A model generated the notes under the pieces. The model was not told where the DNA came from and searched no databases. It saw only the letters and a program-made list of their open reading frames with translations. A DNA stretch of 64,000 nt, taken from assembly GCF_009363615.1 (NCBI RefSeq), contig NZ_CP045384.1, positions 618,501 through 682,500 of the forward strand, written 5' to 3'. Source of the stretch: Ruegeria sp. THAF33 (GTDB lineage Bacteria > Pseudomonadota > Alphaproteobacteria > Rhodobacterales > Rhodobacteraceae). How positions within the stretch are numbered: the stretch's first letter is position 1; each line of letters opens with the position of its first letter. The position numbers and the translations under genes are program-made. This document shows positions 61,252 through 64,000 of the stretch, piece after piece.

Positions 61252-62567
61252 TGAAACTTCTGACCAGCCTCTTTGTCGGCCTGACGCTGATGTCTACGCC
61301 GGTTCTTGCACAGAACAGTCCCCTGCGGCTGGAATTGGACCAGGGCATTATCGAACCATTGCCCTTTGCGGTGCCGAACTTTGTTCCCGATGGCCCGTCA
61401 GCGGCGCAATATGCACAGGACATCTCGCGCGTGGTGGCCGCTGATCTGACAGGAACCGGGTTGTTCCGCGAGATCTCTTCGGATGCCTTCATCAGTCGGG
61501 TCAGCAGCTTTGAGGCTCCGGTTCAGTTCGCCGATTGGAAAGCGATCAATGCTGATGCGCTGATCACGGGTGCAGTCAATGTTTCGGGCAAGAACCTCAC
61601 GGTTCGATTCCGGGTCTGGGATGTGTTTTCGGGTCAGGAATTGGGCAATGGGCTGCAATTGGCAGGCACCACCGAGGGCTGGCGGCGCATGGCTCACAAA
61701 GTGGCCGATCAGGTGTACAGCCGGATTACAGGCGAGGGCGGATATTTTGACAGCCGCGTGGCCTTTGTTTCGGAAAGTGGGCCGAAAAACCAACGCCTGA
61801 AACGTCTGGCGATCATGGATTATGATGGCGCGAACGTGCAGTACATGACCGACAGTGCCGCAATCGTTCTGGCGCCGCGCTTTTCGCCTACTGGCGATCG
61901 GTTGCTGTACACCAGCTATGAAAGCGGCAGCCCGCGCATCTATGTTCTGGATGTGGGCCGCGTCAAACGACAGGAACTGAAGACGCAGGACGGAACCATG
62001 AGCTTTTCGCCCCGCTTTTCGCCGGATGGCCGGTCGATCGTGTATTCCTTGATTCAGGGGGGAAACACGGACCTGTGGAAAATGGATCTGGCGTCGGGGC
62101 AAAGCACTCGTCTGACCAACACGCCGGCGATTGAAACAGCCCCCAGCTATTCGCCGGATGGCAGCCGGATCGTGTTTGAAAGCGACCGTTCTGGTACGCC
62201 GCAGCTTTACGTGATGCCCGCGAATGGCGGCGAGGCCACGCGGATCAGCTTTGGCTCGGGTCGTTATGGCACGCCGGTATGGTCGCCGCGCGGCGATCTG
62301 ATTGCCTTTACCAAGCAAAACCAGGGCCGCTTCCACATCGGGGTGATGCGCACGGACGGATCAGAGGAACGCTTGTTGACCGCCTCGTTTCTGGATGAAG
62401 GCCCAACCTGGTCGCCCAATGGCCGCGTCATCATGTTCACCCGTGAAACGCAGGGTGCCAGCGGCCGGGCCTCGCTGTATTCGGTGGACATCTCGGGCCG
62501 CAACTTGCGCCCGGTGCGAACACCGGATGGCGGCAGTGATCCGTCATGGGGCCCACTACAGAATTGA
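61248..62567 (+). CDS. tolB: Tol-Pal system protein TolB
   Basis: A 439-residue periplasmic protein: signal peptide ending VLA (residue about 20), an N-terminal alpha/beta domain (about 25-165), and a six-bladed beta-propeller (about 170-435) with repeated blades such as [40 protein letters not shown] and [25 protein letters not shown]. It links TolA to Pal. ATG overlaps the tolA stop. Confidence 0.97.
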   Translation: MMKLLTSLFVGLTLMSTPVLAQNSPLRLELDQGIIEPLPFAVPNFVPDGPSAAQYAQDISRVVAADLTGTGLFREISSDAFISRVSSFEAPVQFADWKAINADALITGAVNVSGKNLTVRFRVWDVFSGQELGNGLQLAGTTEGWRRMAHKVADQVYSRITGEGGYFDSRVAFVSESGPKNQRLKRLAIMDYDGANVQYMTDSAAIVLAPRFSPTGDRLLYTSYESGSPRIYVLDVGRVKRQELKTQDGTMSFSPRFSPDGRSIVYSLIQGGNTDLWKMDLASGQSTRLTNTPAIETAPSYSPDGSRIVFESDRSGTPQLYVMPANGGEATRISFGSGRYGTPVWSPRGDLIAFTKQNQGRFHIGVMRTDGSEERLLTASFLDEGPTWSPNGRVIMFTRETQGASGRASLYSVDISGRNLRPVRTPDGGSDPSWGPLQN

Positions 62568-62639
62568 TCGCAGCAAAGTTCACAACGAATCGTCCCTGTG
62601 GTAGACAGGCGGCAACAATCAAAACACGAGGCACTTGAA

Positions 62640-63146
62640 ATGAATGTATTGAGCAAAGTCCTGGCGTTGGGCGCGCTGAGTGTGATCGCCGCCTGTACGA
62701 ACAATGACCCATCCGCCTTGGGCGGCAGCGGTGCCGGCGGAACAGGCGCAATCGTACCGGGCTCGCCCAGTGACCCGCGTTCGCCTGCGTATTTCCAGCA
62801 GACCGTCGGGGATCGTGTTCTGTTCGCCGTGGACCAGTCCACCCTGACACCACAGGCGCAGACCGTGTTGCAAGGGCAAGCGGACTGGCTTCTGGCCAAT
62901 CCGGATTTTGTTGCCACGATCGAAGGTCACGCGGACGAGCAGGGTACGCGCGAGTATAACCTTGCGCTGGGTGCGCGTCGCGCAAATGCCGCTCGTGAGT
63001 ATCTGATTTCGCGCGGTGTTGCTGGCAACCGTCTCAAAACCGTCAGCTACGGCAAGGAGCGCCCAATCGAGATTTGCAGCGTTGAGGAATGCTATTCCAA
63101 GAACCGCCGCGCAGTGACTGTGCTGACCGGATCAACACTGGGGTAA
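62640..63146 (+). CDS. pal: Peptidoglycan-associated lipoprotein Pal
   Basis: A 168-residue outer-membrane lipoprotein. The signal peptide ends at a lipobox IAAC with the modified Cys at residue 19. The OmpA-like peptidoglycan-binding domain (about 55-165) contains VDQSTLTPQAQTVLQGQADWL, EGHADEQGTREYNLALGARRA and SKNRRAVT. ATG 62640 is used instead of a GTG 14 codons earlier because it fits the signal peptide and has GAGG upstream. Confidence 0.97.
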   Translation: MNVLSKVLALGALSVIAACTNNDPSALGGSGAGGTGAIVPGSPSDPRSPAYFQQTVGDRVLFAVDQSTLTPQAQTVLQGQADWLLANPDFVATIEGHADEQGTREYNLALGARRANAAREYLISRGVAGNRLKTVSYGKERPIEICSVEECYSKNRRAVTVLTGSTLG

Positions 63147-63150
63147 GAAA

Positions 63151-63975
63151 ATGCGTATGGCAGGATGGGTATTGGCGGCGGTCATGGCGACAGCCGGTGT
63201 TGCACAGGCACAGGATCAGCAAACCCTGGCCGACATACGTCAGGAGCTGACGGTGCTGCATGTGGAAATTCAGCGCCTGAAGCGCGAGTTTTCCACCACA
63301 GGATCGCCAGCGCCAAACTTGTCCGGCAGTTCGGTTCTTGAACGGGTTGACGCCATTGAAGCGGAACTGCAACGCCTGACCCGTCAGACCGAGCAGCTGA
63401 ACCAGCGTGTGCAAAACATTGTCTCGGACGGCACCAATCGCATCGGAGATCTGGAGTTCCGCCTGTGCGAGCTTGAGGCAAACTGCGAGATTTCAGGCGA
63501 ACCGACCAGCACACTGGGCGGAGAGGGCACAGATGTAGGTACGGCCGTTATCACGCCTGCCACGCCATCCCAAACCGATCAGGGTGAACTGGCCGTGGGC
63601 GAGCGGGCGGATTTCGACGCGGCATCGCAAGCACTGGCCGATGGGGATTACCAGACTGCGGCTGATTTGTTTGCGCAGTTTGATACGAACTATCCCGGCA
63701 GCCCCCTGGCGCCCGAAGTGAATCTGAAACGGGGTCATGCGCTTGAAGGCCTTGGCGACACCCGCGAAGCGGCACGGGCGTTCTTGGCAAGCTTTACCGG
63801 AGATTCCGAAGGAGCATTTGCCCCCGAGGCCCTGTTCGAGCTGGGCGCGGCGCTGGGGCGTCTGGGGCAGACCGATCAGGCCTGCATCACGCTCAATGAG
63901 GTTGGCGTGCGCTTTCCATCCGCACCGGCGTTTGCGGATGCGACGCAAGAGATGTCTGCGCTGGGGTGTTCTTGA
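63151..63975 (+). CDS. cpoB: Tol-Pal-associated cell division coordinator CpoB (YbgF)
   Basis: A 274-residue periplasmic protein: signal peptide ending AQAQ (residue about 22), an N-terminal coiled coil (about 25-105, with LADIRQELTVLHVEIQRLKREF and EAELQRLTRQTEQLNQRVQNI), and C-terminal TPR repeats (about 150-270, DFDAASQALADGDYQTAADLFAQFDTNYPGSPLAPEVNLKRGHALEGLGDT). CpoB helps coordinate outer-membrane constriction with septal synthesis. It starts 4 bp after pal. Confidence 0.93.
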   Translation: MRMAGWVLAAVMATAGVAQAQDQQTLADIRQELTVLHVEIQRLKREFSTTGSPAPNLSGSSVLERVDAIEAELQRLTRQTEQLNQRVQNIVSDGTNRIGDLEFRLCELEANCEISGEPTSTLGGEGTDVGTAVITPATPSQTDQGELAVGERADFDAASQALADGDYQTAADLFAQFDTNYPGSPLAPEVNLKRGHALEGLGDTREAARAFLASFTGDSEGAFAPEALFELGAALGRLGQTDQACITLNEVGVRFPSAPAFADATQEMSALGCS

Positions 63976-64000
63976 ACCGTCACAGCGAAAACCTGCTTGC
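63972..64000 (+). CDS. 5' end of the next gene (candidate tilS)
   Basis: A TTG at 63972 overlaps the cpoB stop (TTGA) and opens a frame that runs to the window edge (starts MNRHSENLL). In related genomes tilS (tRNA-Ile lysidine synthase) often follows cpoB, so that is the likely identity, but nothing in these few codons confirms it. Confidence 0.35.

Overview
The window looks like core chromosome of a marine alphaproteobacterium of the family Rhodobacteraceae (Roseobacter group, Ruegeria/Phaeobacter-like). The grounds are gene order (rpsA-ihfB-lapA-like-trpF-trpB, ruvCAB joined to ybgC-tolQRAB-pal-cpoB), a two-gene formate dehydrogenase with a fused NuoE/NuoF-like subunit, a phosphatidylcholine synthase, DUF1127 and DUF2339 proteins, GC-rich codon use, and intergenic repeats ending in an AGATGAAG-type motif that I associate from memory with roseobacter genomes. 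No rRNA, tRNA, CRISPR array, prophage, insertion sequence or origin was recognised.

Layout. 0-5.3 kb: rpsA, ihfB, an LapA-like membrane protein, trpF, a small ABM-like protein and trpB. 5.3-9.2 kb: a 645-bp gene-free stretch, an autotransporter-like beta-barrel protein with an Ig-like passenger, a DUF2237 protein and a membrane-anchored serine hydrolase. 9.2-13.7 kb (minus strand): pth, rplY, an FMN-dependent 2-hydroxyacid dehydrogenase whose 3' end carries a 28-bp perfect palindrome, trpA and a PagL-like lipid A deacylase. 13.8-21 kb: ychF, an NTF2-like protein, a LysR regulator and the NAD-dependent formate dehydrogenase. 21-28.3 kb (minus): tamB, tamA and gap. 28.3-31.4 kb: two divergent small secreted proteins, a D-2-hydroxyacid dehydrogenase and a thioesterase. 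31.5-40.5 kb: DUF1007 plus NicO metal exporter, truA, a YcjX-GNAT-YcjF operon, a VIT1/CCC1 transporter and a giant DUF2339 membrane protein. 40.6-49.9 kb: ileS, a polytopic membrane alpha/beta hydrolase, ogt, a GreA-like small protein, pcs, xerC, DUF484 and fsa. 50-55.3 kb: priA, an MFS transporter, prmA, a small membrane protein and DUF1127. 55.6-64 kb: ruvCAB, a conserved unknown, ybgC, tolQRAB, pal, cpoB and the first bases of the next gene.

Themes. Cell-envelope genes dominate: Tol-Pal, TamAB, an autotransporter (a plausible TamAB client), a PagL-like deacylase, phosphatidylcholine synthase and several orphan membrane proteins. Tryptophan synthesis is split: trpF and trpB run on plus, trpA lies 7 kb away on minus. 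Formate dehydrogenase sits beside its own LysR gene. The most notable unexplained items are the membrane-split hydrolase, the 28-bp palindrome that is also coding sequence, the related dispersed repeats (one supplying a ribosome binding site), hairpins abutting the ribosome binding sites of ychF and prmA, and the unknown gene translationally coupled to ybgC-tol.
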